Positions 41,482 through 49,294 of a DNA stretch of 64,000 nt are shown piece by piece. Position numbers and translations under genes: made by a program. Source of the DNA: CALCLY01 sp900552775 (GTDB lineage: Bacteria > Bacillota > Clostridia > UMGS1883 > UMGS1540); contig CALCLY010000027.1 in NCBI GenBank assembly GCA_937966555.1, positions 14,881 to 78,880 on the forward strand, written 5' to 3'. The notes beneath the pieces are model-generated. The model ran no database searches. It saw nothing but the letters and a program-made list of their open reading frames with translations, and was not told the origin of the DNA. Numbering within the stretch: the stretch's first letter is position 1; each line of letters starts with the position of its first letter.

Positions 41482-41640
41482 CCGCGAAAGCGGTTAAAAT
41501 CATAAAAAGCCGCGGCGTGTACGTGGCTTTTTATTCCTATATGAGGGTAGGAAACAATGTGTTGTTTCCGTAAGCGGAGCGCCGAATGCAACCAAACGCA
41601 ATGCTTGCTTTGCGTTTGAGAGCGAACAAGCGTGAGCGAC
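41482..41640 (+). repeat. R2 module between convergent genes
   Basis: A small AACCGC-GAAA-GCGGTT hairpin, the terminator hairpin (41504..41532), stem 1 GGAAACAA/TTGTTTCC, stem 2 AAACGCAA/TTGCGTTT and the GAGCGAACAAGCGTGAGC end. It lies between the stops of the LRR gene and sigG and probably terminates both. Confidence 0.85.
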
Positions 41641-41643
41641 CTA

Positions 41644-42417
41644 CTACAAATACTTCTTCATATGCCCCAGCGCGCTTTTTTCAAGCCTTGACACCTGCGC
41701 CTGGCTTATCCCTATTTCGTCCGCCACCTCCATCTGTGTTTTTCCGCGGAAAAAGCGCAGGTCAAGAATCTGTTTTTCCCTGTCGCACAGTCTTTTCATA
41801 GCCTCCTTAAGGGAGATATCCTCAACCCAGTTTTCGTCCGAATTTTTATCGTCTTTCACCTGGTCCATAACAAAAACCGCGTCCGCTCCGTCATGATACA
41901 CGGGTTCAAAAAGGGACAAGGGGTCCATGATGGCGTCAAGGGCATTGCAGACGTCCTCTTTCGGAATTTCCATAATTTTTGCGATTTCGTCCACGGTGGG
42001 CTCCTTCTGCCGCTCCGCCGTGAGCTTTTCTTTAACTGCCAGCGCCTTATACGCCGTGTCCCTCACCGAGCGGCTGACGCGGATTATGTTATAGTCGCGC
42101 AGATAGCGGCGCAGCTCGCCTATAATCATGGGCACGGCATATGTTGAAAACTTCACCATGTGGCTTGTATCAAAGTTATCTATGGCTTTTATAAGCCCTA
42201 TGCAGCCGACCTGAAAAAGGTCGTCCGCGCTTTCTCCGCGCCCGCCGAACTTCTGAATAACGCTTAAAACAAGGCGCAGATTTCCGTATATAAATTTTTC
42301 GCGCGCGGCGGTGTTTCCCCTCTTTATCTCCGCCATAAGCTCCTCTTTTTCCTTTTCCGAAAGAAGCGGAAGCGCCGATGTGGTCACGCCGCATATTTCA
42401 ACTTTTGACACAGCCAT
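41644..42417 (-). CDS. sigG: RNA polymerase sporulation sigma factor SigG
   Basis: A protein of 257 residues. The sigmaG N terminus VEICGVTTSALPLL, region 2 (NLRLVLSVIQKFGGRGESADDLFQVGCIGLIKAIDNFD), region 3 (IRVSRSVRDTAYKAL) and region 4 (GISQAQVSRLEKSALGHM) are all clear. It directs late forespore transcription. The start at 42417 matches the family; the longer frame upstream is its structured leader. A sigmaF-type promoter lies at 42507..42534. It is detached from spoIIGA-sigE, which is not in the window. Confidence 0.96.
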   Translation of the reverse strand: MAVSKVEICGVTTSALPLLSEKEKEELMAEIKRGNTAAREKFIYGNLRLVLSVIQKFGGRGESADDLFQVGCIGLIKAIDNFDTSHMVKFSTYAVPMIIGELRRYLRDYNIIRVSRSVRDTAYKALAVKEKLTAERQKEPTVDEIAKIMEIPKEDVCNALDAIMDPLSLFEPVYHDGADAVFVMDQVKDDKNSDENWVEDISLKEAMKRLCDREKQILDLRFFRGKTQMEVADEIGISQAQVSRLEKSALGHMKKYL

Positions 42418-42425
42418 AAAAAAAT

Positions 42426-42486
42426 CCCCCGTCCGCACATTTTTTATTAAACCCGCAAAATCGGATTTAATATGTACAAACGGGGG
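42426..42486 (-). promoter_or_regulatory. sigG leader hairpin covering the ribosome binding site
   Basis: Minus strand CCCCCGT pairs with ACGGGGG, which contains the GGGGGA ribosome binding site; an A and seven Ts follow, directly before the ATG. An inner hairpin (TTAAA-CCG / CGG-TTTAA) fills most of the loop. A leader hairpin that lowers sigG translation is known in Bacillus subtilis; this is a comparable arrangement. Confidence 0.6.
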
Positions 42487-42506
42487 AAAAATATGTTTCG
42501 TCATGT

Positions 42507-42534
42507 ATTCTTCCCGTTTTACGGAAATTTATTC
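42507..42534 (-). promoter_or_regulatory. SigmaF-type promoter of sigG
   Basis: Minus strand GAATA, 14 bp, GGGAAGAAT, against the consensus GYATA and GGNNANANT. The -10 fits fully, the -35 has one mismatch. Confidence 0.6.
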
Positions 42535-42547
42535 TCTTTGATCTCTT

Positions 42548-43282
42548 TTAATCTCCTTCAATCATTCTGTAGCCGACGCCCATTTCCGTGAGAATGTATT
42601 TGGGCTCTGCCGGGTCTTTTTCAATTTTGCGCCTGATGCTTGCCATGTTTACGCGCAGAATACTGTTTTCGCTGTCGGCAGGCACCGTACCCCAGATGTT
42701 TCTCATCAGAAAATCGTACGTAAGCACCCTTCCGGCATGCACCGAAAGCAGCGAAATCAGGTTGAACTCCTTCTGGGTGAAATGGATTTCTTCCCCGTCA
42801 ACCAAAACGCGTCTCTTGTCATAGTCAACCAAAAGCCCGTCCGCGCGAAACGGCGTTTTCGAAGAACGGATACTCTCCGCACGGTGGGCATGTCTTAAAG
42901 CCGTGCGTACGCGCGCCAAAAGCTCCGCTGTGCCGAACGGCTTTGTTATATAATCATCCGCTCCGCAGTCCAGAGCCTCAACCTTGTCCGCTTCATGTGT
43001 GCGCGCAGATACAACAAGTATCGGCATACGGCTTGTCTCCCTCACGCTTTTTATTATATTTATCCCGTCTTCATCAGGAAGTCCCAAGTCGAGAATGACA
43101 ATATCGGGCATGTACGAGCCTATCATCAGCCGCGCAGTCGCAGCATTTTGTGCAATACGGACCGCATATCCGTGAGCCTCCAAAACCGCCGACATAAAAT
43201 CCGCGATATTTTCCTCATCCTCAACCACGATAACACTGTATTTGTTATTGTTTGCCTTTGTTTTCGGCTTTGACTTTTCCAT
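42548..43282 (-). CDS. kdpE: KdpE-like OmpR-family response regulator
   Basis: A protein of 244 residues. Receiver domain with VVEDEEN, phospho-acceptor in VILDLGLPDEDG, VVSART and TKPFGTAELLARVR; winged-helix output domain with FTQKEFNLISLLSVHAGRVLTYDFLMRNIWG and ILTEMGVGYRM. It overlaps the kinase gene by 38 bases. Its usual target kdpFABC is not in the window. A pair of 11-bp-spaced direct repeats before oadB (44417..44435) is a possible site. Confidence 0.88.
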   Translation of the reverse strand: MEKSKPKTKANNNKYSVIVVEDEENIADFMSAVLEAHGYAVRIAQNAATARLMIGSYMPDIVILDLGLPDEDGINIIKSVRETSRMPILVVSARTHEADKVEALDCGADDYITKPFGTAELLARVRTALRHAHRAESIRSSKTPFRADGLLVDYDKRRVLVDGEEIHFTQKEFNLISLLSVHAGRVLTYDFLMRNIWGTVPADSENSILRVNMASIRRKIEKDPAEPKYILTEMGVGYRMIEGD

Positions 43283-44351
43283 TTTCTTCAAGCGGCAGCA
43301 TGAACGATACCGCCGCACCTCCGTTCTTTAAATTTTCCGCCTTCATTTTGCCGCCGTGCGCTTTTATAATCGTGCTGCACAATGAAAGACCTATCCCCAT
43401 ATTCCTTTTTCCGTCCGTCGGAGCATTGCCCGAATAGTTTACTTCGCCGCTTAAAATATTCGGGAGAGCCGCGGGGTCAAATCCAACTCCGTTGTCACTG
43501 ACGCTGAAAACGGCGAAATCGCCTTTTCTTTTTAAATCAAGATTAATTTCCGTGGCGCATTTCGAATGAGTTGCCGCGTTTTCAAGCAGATTGAGAAGAA
43601 CCTGTTCAATCAGAATTGCATCCATCGGCAACAGCATAACGTCATCGGGAATACTTGCATGCACCTTCCTATTGGGAAAACTCTGCCTGAATTTGCGCAG
43701 CGTTGCATCTATAACTTCCTCCGGAATTTCGGGTGTTTTATTGATTTTCGTTCCGCCGGAATCGTTTATACGCGTAATCGAAAGAAGATTTTCAACCATG
43801 CGCAGAAGGTGACACGCCTCTTCGTTTATGCTCCCGATAAGCCGTGCATTGTTCTCCTCGGAAAGTCTTTTTCCGTTTTCCAAAACAGCGGAGCTTGCGC
43901 CTATTATCGATGTTAATGGTGTGCGCACATCGTGCGAGATGGCACGCAGCAGATTGCTTCTCATTTTTTCTTTTTCCGCAAGCGCCTTGACGCGCTCCGT
44001 CTGCTTTATCCGCGCCGTCAGCATACTTGTTATAACCGAAACCGACACCATGCACGTTATTGCAAGCGGATATCCCGACAATGCAAAATTAAACTCAAAA
44101 AACGGATACGTAAATACAAGATTTACAATAAGCGCGCTTAAAACCGATGCCGCAATGCCGCATAACACACCGTTTGTAAATCGCGTCACCAAAAACACCG
44201 CCATAAGAAACATCATAGGGATAACGGTTTCTCCTTCGCCGTTTAAATGAAACAGATAACATATACCCGAAACGGCGGCAAGGATCAGCACGGTTACCAA
44301 AATATCCCTTATGTGAATCTCAAAAACATCGGAAAGTTTAATCTTTTTCAT
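43245..44351 (-). CDS. kdpD: KdpD-like sensor histidine kinase lacking the N-terminal KdpD domain
   Basis: A protein of 368 residues. Four membrane spans (DUF4118-type, residues 15-115), then the kinase core: H-box RAISHDVRTPLTSIIGASS, N-box LLNLLENAATHSK, and G-boxes DNGVGFD and MGIGLSLCSTIIKAHGG. Full KdpD has about 900 residues with an N-terminal universal-stress/KdpD domain, which is absent. Short forms are common in Clostridia; potassium sensing is an inference. GAGGGGATACC precedes the ATG. Confidence 0.87.
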   Translation of the reverse strand: MKKIKLSDVFEIHIRDILVTVLILAAVSGICYLFHLNGEGETVIPMMFLMAVFLVTRFTNGVLCGIAASVLSALIVNLVFTYPFFEFNFALSGYPLAITCMVSVSVITSMLTARIKQTERVKALAEKEKMRSNLLRAISHDVRTPLTSIIGASSAVLENGKRLSEENNARLIGSINEEACHLLRMVENLLSITRINDSGGTKINKTPEIPEEVIDATLRKFRQSFPNRKVHASIPDDVMLLPMDAILIEQVLLNLLENAATHSKCATEINLDLKRKGDFAVFSVSDNGVGFDPAALPNILSGEVNYSGNAPTDGKRNMGIGLSLCSTIIKAHGGKMKAENLKNGGAAVSFMLPLEENGKVKAENKGKQ

Positions 44352-44416
44352 TGGTATCCCCTCTTTCCTTTTTTACAGTATATCACAAATATTCCGAAAT
44401 GTACATACTTTGCGCG

Positions 44417-44435
44417 TTAAGAAACCGTTAAGAAA
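44417..44435 (+). promoter_or_regulatory. Direct repeat, likely OmpR-family regulator site
   Basis: TTAAGAAA occurs at 44417..44424 and again at 44428..44435, an 11-bp period as used by PhoB/OmpR-type regulators. It lies between divergent kdpDE-like genes and oadB. Confidence 0.45.
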
Positions 44436-44455
44436 ACTTTTTTTGAAAAAAACTA

Positions 44456-44485
44456 TTGATTTATCACTTATTTTATTATAAAATA
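44456..44485 (+). promoter_or_regulatory. Probable promoter of oadB
   Basis: TTGATT with TAAAAT about 17 bp further on. It lies about 20 bp after the TTAAGAAA direct repeat, a position suited to activation. Confidence 0.45.
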
Positions 44486-44513
44486 TTTTAAAATAACTTG
44501 AAAGGAACATTTT

Positions 44514-45635
44514 ATGGAACTATTATTCGGAAACATTTTAAACACCACCTGGCAGCAGGCGGTAATGTGGGTGCTGGGCGCGATTTTGATTTATCTCGCG
44601 ATCAAAAAAGACATGGAGCCGGCGCTCCTTCTGCCGATGGGCTTTGGTGCAATTTTGGTAAACCTGCCGATGTCGGGCGCGGTAACGCAGATTTACGAAG
44701 GCGTGAAAGAGGCGGGCGTGCTTGACATTTTGTTTGACAGCGGCATTGCAAACGAACTTTTTCCGCTTTTGCTTTTTGTGGGAATAGGCGCCATGATTGA
44801 TTTTACACCCCTTCTTACAAATCCTAAGCTTATGCTGTTCGGCGCGGCGGCACAATTCGGAATTTTCATGACGCTGAGCCTTGCGGCACTTTTCGGCTTT
44901 GACATAAAAGACGCGGCGTCGATAGCCATAATAGGCGCGGCGGACGGACCTACCTCGATTTTTGTTGCAAACTATTTAAAATCAAACTACATAGGCGCCA
45001 TAATCGTTGCGGCTTATTCTTACATGGCTTTGGTGCCTATCGTTCAGCCGCCGATTATAAAGCTTCTCACAACAAAAAAAGAGCGCCTCATACGCATGCC
45101 TTACGCTTCAAAAACAATTTCAAAGAGAACAAAAATTCTCTTCCCCATTATAATCACCGTTATTGTGGGACTTGTTTCCCCGAGAAGCGTGGCGCTTATA
45201 GGCTTTCTGATGTTCGGAAATCTGCTCCGCGAATGCGGCGTCTTAAACTCGCTTTCCGAAAGCGCGCAAAACGTTCTGGCAAATCTTGTAACGCTTTTGC
45301 TCGGAATCACCGTGGCTTCGAAAATGCAGGCGGAGGCTTTTCTCGCTCCGCAGACGCTGCTTATCCTCCTTCTCGGACTTTTCGCATTTGTTTTTGACAC
45401 GGCGGGCGGCGTGATTTTCGCGAAAATCATGAATCTTTTCACCAAAAACAAGGTAAACCCCATGATAGGTGCGGCAGGCATATCGGCTTTCCCGATGTCG
45501 GCGCGCGTTGTTCACAAAATAGGTCTTGCGGAGGATAACCAGAATTTTCTCCTCATGCACGCCGTGGGCGCAAACGTTTCGGGGCAGATAGCTTCCGTAA
45601 TTGCCGGCGGACTGCTTCTTAATCTTATTGCTTAG
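44514..45635 (+). CDS. oadB: Sodium-transporting decarboxylase beta subunit
   Basis: A protein of 373 residues with about nine to eleven membrane spans. The family signatures GAADGPTSIF (Asp near 143, Na+ binding), VPIVQPPIIKLLTT and SARVVHKIGLAEDNQNFLLMHAVGANVSGQIASVIAGG are all present. It couples decarboxylation of a biotin-bound carboxyl group to Na+ export. Oxaloacetate, methylmalonyl-CoA and glutaconyl-CoA enzymes share this subunit; no alpha subunit or biotin carrier is nearby. A gamma-like micro-gene follows. Confidence 0.92.
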   Translation: MELLFGNILNTTWQQAVMWVLGAILIYLAIKKDMEPALLLPMGFGAILVNLPMSGAVTQIYEGVKEAGVLDILFDSGIANELFPLLLFVGIGAMIDFTPLLTNPKLMLFGAAAQFGIFMTLSLAALFGFDIKDAASIAIIGAADGPTSIFVANYLKSNYIGAIIVAAYSYMALVPIVQPPIIKLLTTKKERLIRMPYASKTISKRTKILFPIIITVIVGLVSPRSVALIGFLMFGNLLRECGVLNSLSESAQNVLANLVTLLLGITVASKMQAEAFLAPQTLLILLLGLFAFVFDTAGGVIFAKIMNLFTKNKVNPMIGAAGISAFPMSARVVHKIGLAEDNQNFLLMHAVGANVSGQIASVIAGGLLLNLIA

Positions 45636-45649
45636 AAAGGCGGTTAAAC

Positions 45650-45775
45650 ATGAATTTTGACATAAATCTTTTTCTTTATACACTTCCCGTTATGGGGAAA
45701 GGCATGGCAGGCATTTTTATTGTGACCGCCGCGATTATACTGTGCATGAAACTTATGACGGCGGCGGATAAGTAG
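45650..45775 (+). CDS. OadG-like small membrane subunit
   Basis: A protein of 41 residues, starting 14 bases after oadB. It has one membrane span of OadG type (GKGMAGIFIVTAAIILCMKLM) after a short N terminus. OadG/GcdD-type subunits stabilise the alpha-beta complex and usually sit next to the beta gene. The stop codon TAG is the TAG of a REP foot that begins at 45772, so the original C terminus may have been longer. AAAGGCGG lies before the ATG. Confidence 0.65.
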   Translation: MNFDINLFLYTLPVMGKGMAGIFIVTAAIILCMKLMTAADK

Positions 45776-45798
45776 GGGCGACCCTATGTGGTCGCCCG
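45772..45798 (+). repeat. R1 REP hairpin supplying the oadG-like stop codon
   Basis: GTAG foot, perfect stem, loop CTATGT. Its TAG is in frame with the small gene. It is also the left neighbour of the RAYT gene. Confidence 0.85.
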
Positions 45799-45932
45799 AA
45801 ATAAAGGAATGACGAAATGAACAAAATGCCAGAAAGAAAGCAAACCAGGTTGAAGGATTATGATTATTCGCAAAACGGATATTATTTCATAACAATATGT
45901 ACCCATAACAGACAAAATTTATTCGGTGAAAT

Positions 45933-45960
45933 CGTAGGGGCGACCCTATGTGGTCGCCCG
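45933..45960 (+). repeat. R1 REP inside the RAYT coding region (first)
   Basis: Loop CTATGT. It is translated in frame as VGATLCGRP between LFGEI and the next conserved helix, a variable spot in the family. Confidence 0.85.
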
Positions 45961-46078
45961 AATAATCCTGATAAAATGATTGAAAAATGGTTATTGGAAT
46001 TGGAAAACAAGTTTGATGGTGTCAAAATATGCGAATATATTATAATGCCGAATCATTTGCATTTTATAATATCGAAAA

Positions 46079-46107
46079 CGGGCGACCACGCAGGGTCGCC
46101 CCTACGG
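46079..46107 (-). repeat. R1 REP inside the RAYT coding region (second)
   Basis: Opposite orientation, loop CTGCGT. Translated as GDHAGSPLR between MPNHLHFIISK and DIVGWFKTM. The second RAYT copy has a REP at the same place. Confidence 0.85.
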
Positions 46108-46291
46108 GATATTGTGGGTTGGTTTAAAACAATGACAACAAATGAATATATAGAAAATGTAAAAAAAATATGTTTCCGCCGTTTGATAAAAAAATATGGC
46201 AACGCAATTATTACGAACATATTATTCGCGATGAAAGTGATTATATTGAAACGAAGGAATATATATTAAATAATCCTTTAAAATGAGAAAA

Positions 46292-46319
46292 GTAAGGGCG
46301 ACCCTATGCGGCCGCCCCA
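46292..46319 (+). repeat. R1 REP, degenerate
   Basis: GTAA foot and a GGCCGCCCC arm. It lies six bases after the RAYT -1 frame stop. Confidence 0.65.
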
Positions 46320-46428
46320 TTTTGCGTTCCGGAGTTTTTTAACATCCCGAATGATTTGTTTTACTTAAAAATTTTTTTTAGATATTTTCTTGCGTTCCGG
46401 AGTAGGGGCGACCCTATGTGGTCGCCCG
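46319..46428 (+). repeat. R5 motifs and REP after the RAYT gene
   Basis: Two TTGCGTTCCGGAG blocks (46321 and 46389) flank an AT-rich stretch; the second is cut off by a perfect REP (46402..46428, loop CTATGT). This resembles a deleted R4 3' end. Confidence 0.7.
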
Positions 46429-46457
46429 AATAATCCACTATGTTGTTGATTTCAATA

Positions 46458-47852
46458 TTATAAGTTTTGTCCTTCTTCTAATCTTTCGATTTCTTTTTCC
46501 GCGGCTTCAATAGATTTCAAAACCGCTTCTTTTGCCGGTGCGCCGTAAACCTTTCTCTGGCTTACGCACGTTTCCATGCTTATCGCGTCATAGATGTCCT
46601 CATCAAAAACATCCGAGAAGCTTTTGAATTCCTCAAGAGTAAGGTCATCAAGAGCCTTGTCGCGGCTTATCGCATAAAATACCAGCTTGCCTATAACCGC
46701 ATGCGCGTCCCGAAACGGCATTCCGTGTTTAACAAGATAATCCGCAGCGTCCGTGGCGTTTGTGAAGCCGCCTTTTGCGCCTTTGTACATGTTTTCGGCG
46801 TTTATTTTCATTGTTTCAACCATTTTGCGGAACACAGGCACGCACAAAAGCACCGTGTCAACCGCGTCAAACACCTGTTCCTTGTCTTCCTGCATATCTT
46901 TGTTGTATGCAAGCGGAATACCCTTCATCATTGTGAGAAGACCCATAAGGCTGCCGTATACTCTGCCGGTTTTTCCGCGGATAAGTTCGGCAACGTCGGG
47001 GTTTTTCTTCTGCGGCATTATGCTGCTTCCGGTGGAATACGCATCGTCCATCTCAACAAATGAAAATTCGTTGCTGCTCCAGAGAATAAGTTCCTCGCAG
47101 AAGCGGCTCAAATGCATCATAAGAACCGACATGTCAAACACCGCTTCAAGCGCAAAATCCCTGTCGCTCACACCGTCCAATGAATTGTCGCTTATCTTTG
47201 AAAAGCCGAGCTCGCGGCAGACATATTCTCTGTCAAGAGGGTATGTTGTGCCGGCAAGCGCACCGCTGCCCAGAGGCATAACGGATGTGCGTGCCGCGCA
47301 GCCGCGCAGCCTGTCCGCATCGCGCAGAAGCATTTCAACATATGCCATGAAATGGTGCGCAAGTGTTATCGGCTGCGCCTTCTGCAAATGCGTGTAACCG
47401 GGCATGATGGTTTCTGTGTTTTCTTTCGCAAGAGTTATAAGCGATTTTATGAGCTTTATTGTCTCTTTTGAAATTTCGTGCAGAGCGGAAAGCATGTACA
47501 TGCGCAGGTCAAGCGCCACCTGGTCGTTTCTGCTTCTGCCCGTGTGAAGTCTTTTGCCGGCTTCGCCTATCCTGTCCGTCAGGATTTTTTCAATATTCAT
47601 GTGAATGTCTTCGGCGTCTATTAAAAACTCAACCTTGCCGGCTTCAATATCGGCAAGAATTTCGCGCAGCGTTTTTACAATAAGTTCGGAGTCCTCCGCC
47701 GGGATAATTCCCTGCTTGCCGAGCATTTTTGCATGCGCTATGCTGCCTTCAATGTCTTCCCTGTACATTCTTTTGTCAAAGCGGATGGACGAGTTGAAAT
47801 CGTCCACCGCCTTGTCTGTGCTTTTTTGGAATCTTCCTCCCCAAAGCTTCAT
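46458..47852 (-). CDS. argH: Argininosuccinate lyase
   Basis: A protein of 464 residues. LWGGRFQKSTD at the start, TGRSRNDQVALDLRMY, the catalytic His in PGYTHLQKAQP, and the mobile signature loop GSSIMPQKKNPD are present. It makes arginine and fumarate from argininosuccinate. It follows argG by 130 bases that hold a REP and part of R3. Confidence 0.97.
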   Translation of the reverse strand: MKLWGGRFQKSTDKAVDDFNSSIRFDKRMYREDIEGSIAHAKMLGKQGIIPAEDSELIVKTLREILADIEAGKVEFLIDAEDIHMNIEKILTDRIGEAGKRLHTGRSRNDQVALDLRMYMLSALHEISKETIKLIKSLITLAKENTETIMPGYTHLQKAQPITLAHHFMAYVEMLLRDADRLRGCAARTSVMPLGSGALAGTTYPLDREYVCRELGFSKISDNSLDGVSDRDFALEAVFDMSVLMMHLSRFCEELILWSSNEFSFVEMDDAYSTGSSIMPQKKNPDVAELIRGKTGRVYGSLMGLLTMMKGIPLAYNKDMQEDKEQVFDAVDTVLLCVPVFRKMVETMKINAENMYKGAKGGFTNATDAADYLVKHGMPFRDAHAVIGKLVFYAISRDKALDDLTLEEFKSFSDVFDEDIYDAISMETCVSQRKVYGAPAKEAVLKSIEAAEKEIERLEEGQNL

Positions 47853-47925
47853 GTAATTTCTCCTTTTGTCGCTTTGCGCTCAATATTGTATTCAAAATCG
47901 GAACAAAGCGCAGCTTGTCCCGACG

Positions 47926-47954
47926 CCGTAGGGGCGGCCCCATGTGGTCGCCCG
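47926..47954 (+). repeat. R1 REP between argG and argH, mutated stem
   Basis: Loop near CCATGT with GGGCGGCC arm. Preceded by a 38-base R3 edge (47888..47925). Confidence 0.75.
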
Positions 47955-47982
47955 TTTTGTTTTCCGCACCTTACGCGGCGCA

Positions 47983-49203
47983 TTACTTATTATCTTTAAC
48001 TTTTTTAAGCATCTGGGCGCGAACCTTAAGCGGCAGTCCGAACAGATTTATAAATCCTGCAGCGTCCTTCTGGTCGTAAACTTCGTCTTCCGAGAATGTT
48101 GCGATATCTTCGTCATAAAGTGAATAGGGCGATGTTGTTCCGGCAGGCATGCAGTTGCCTTTGTAAAGTTTCATTTTAACTTTACCCGTAACGGTTTCCT
48201 GCGTGGAATCCACAAATGCACTCATAGCTTCGCGCAGCGGCGTAAACCAAAGTCCGTCATATACAAGATCTGCAAATTTGTTTGAAAGGTCGGCTTTGTA
48301 ATGAAGCGTCTGCTTGTCGAGACATAGATATTCAAGCTCTTTGTGAGCCGCATACAAAAGTGTGCCGCCCGGTGTTTCGTAAACGCCGCGGCTCTTCATG
48401 CCCACAAGTCTGTTCTCCACGATATCTTCAATTCCGACGCCGTTTGCCGCAGCAAGCTCGTTTGCTTTCTTGAGAAGCTCTGCCGCGCTGTCATACTTAA
48501 CTCCGTCAATTGCAACCGGAATACCCTTTTCAAATTCAATTTCAACATATGTGGGTTTGTCGGGTGCCTGTTCGGGGGAAACCATGAGTTTCAGGAGTTT
48601 GTCGTACTGCGGCTCGTTTGCCGGGTCTTCAAGGTCCATGCCCTCATGGCTTAAGTGCCATATATTTCTGTCCATGGAATAGTTGTCTTCTTTTGTAACG
48701 GGTACGGGAATGCCGCGCTTTTCTGCGTATTCGATTTCTTCTTCACGCGATTTAATATCCCATATTCTCCAGGGAGCGATTATTTTCATCTGCGGTGCGA
48801 GAGCTTTTATTGTGAGCTCGAAACGAACCTGGTCGTTTCCTTTGCCCGTGCAGCCGTGGCATATTGCCGTGGCGCCTTCCGCTTCGGCTATTTCAATAAG
48901 ACGCTTTGCGATGCAGGGACGTGCGTGAGATGTGCCGAGCATGTATTTGCCTTCGTAAACCGCGCCGGCTTTCAGCGTCGGCCAGATGTAATTTCTTACG
49001 TAGTCCTCCTGAAGATTTTCTATATAAAGTTTTGAAGCGCCTGTCTTAAGAGCCTTTTCTTCGAGACCGTCCGTCTCTTTGCCCTGACCTACGTCACCGC
49101 ATACGGCTATAACTTCGCAGTCATAATTTTCCTTAAGCCACGGAATGATTATTGACGTGTCAAGACCGCCCGAGTATGCAAGAACAACTTTTTCTTTTGC
49201 CAT
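47983..49203 (-). CDS. argG: Argininosuccinate synthase
   Basis: A protein of 406 residues. PP-loop AYSGGLDTSIIIPWLKE, CGDVGQGKE, GCTGKGNDQVRFE and EDNYSMDRNIWHLSHEG match type-I ArgG. It joins citrulline and aspartate with ATP. First gene of argGH; an ARG-box-like site and promoter lie upstream. Confidence 0.97.
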   Translation of the reverse strand: MAKEKVVLAYSGGLDTSIIIPWLKENYDCEVIAVCGDVGQGKETDGLEEKALKTGASKLYIENLQEDYVRNYIWPTLKAGAVYEGKYMLGTSHARPCIAKRLIEIAEAEGATAICHGCTGKGNDQVRFELTIKALAPQMKIIAPWRIWDIKSREEEIEYAEKRGIPVPVTKEDNYSMDRNIWHLSHEGMDLEDPANEPQYDKLLKLMVSPEQAPDKPTYVEIEFEKGIPVAIDGVKYDSAAELLKKANELAAANGVGIEDIVENRLVGMKSRGVYETPGGTLLYAAHKELEYLCLDKQTLHYKADLSNKFADLVYDGLWFTPLREAMSAFVDSTQETVTGKVKMKLYKGNCMPAGTTSPYSLYDEDIATFSEDEVYDQKDAAGFINLFGLPLKVRAQMLKKVKDNK

Positions 49204-49234
49204 TTTAAAAACATCCTTTCGCCAAAAAATTTAT

Positions 49235-49263
49235 TTGCTTTAATACTATTTTAATGCTATAAT
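49235..49263 (+). promoter_or_regulatory. ruvC promoter
   Basis: TTGCTT, 17 bp, TATAAT with an extended TGC. It overlaps the argG promoter on the other strand. Confidence 0.65.
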
Positions 49264-49276
49264 AGAAAAAAGTAAA
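49248..49276 (-). promoter_or_regulatory. Probable argG promoter
   Basis: TTTACT (49271..49276), 17 bp, TAAAAT (49248..49253), minus strand. Confidence 0.5.
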
Positions 49277-49294
49277 GAGTTTTTTTGATATTTA

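Larger units (their letters stand above)
45817..46286 (+). pseudogene. REP-associated tyrosine transposase (RAYT), frameshifted copy
   Basis: Y1-transposase family. NGYYFITICTHNRQNLFGEI opens the domain and MPNHLHFII carries the metal-binding His pair. The frame then departs at an A-run (46161..46168): in frame 0 it ends at 46269, while a -1 shift gives FPPFDKKIWQRNYYEHIIRD (catalytic Tyr) and NNPLK to a stop at 46286. The copy at the right window edge has that C terminus in frame. Two REPs lie inside the coding region, encoding VGATLCGRP and GDHAGSPLR. Either a decayed gene or one needing -1 frameshifting. Confidence 0.8.
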
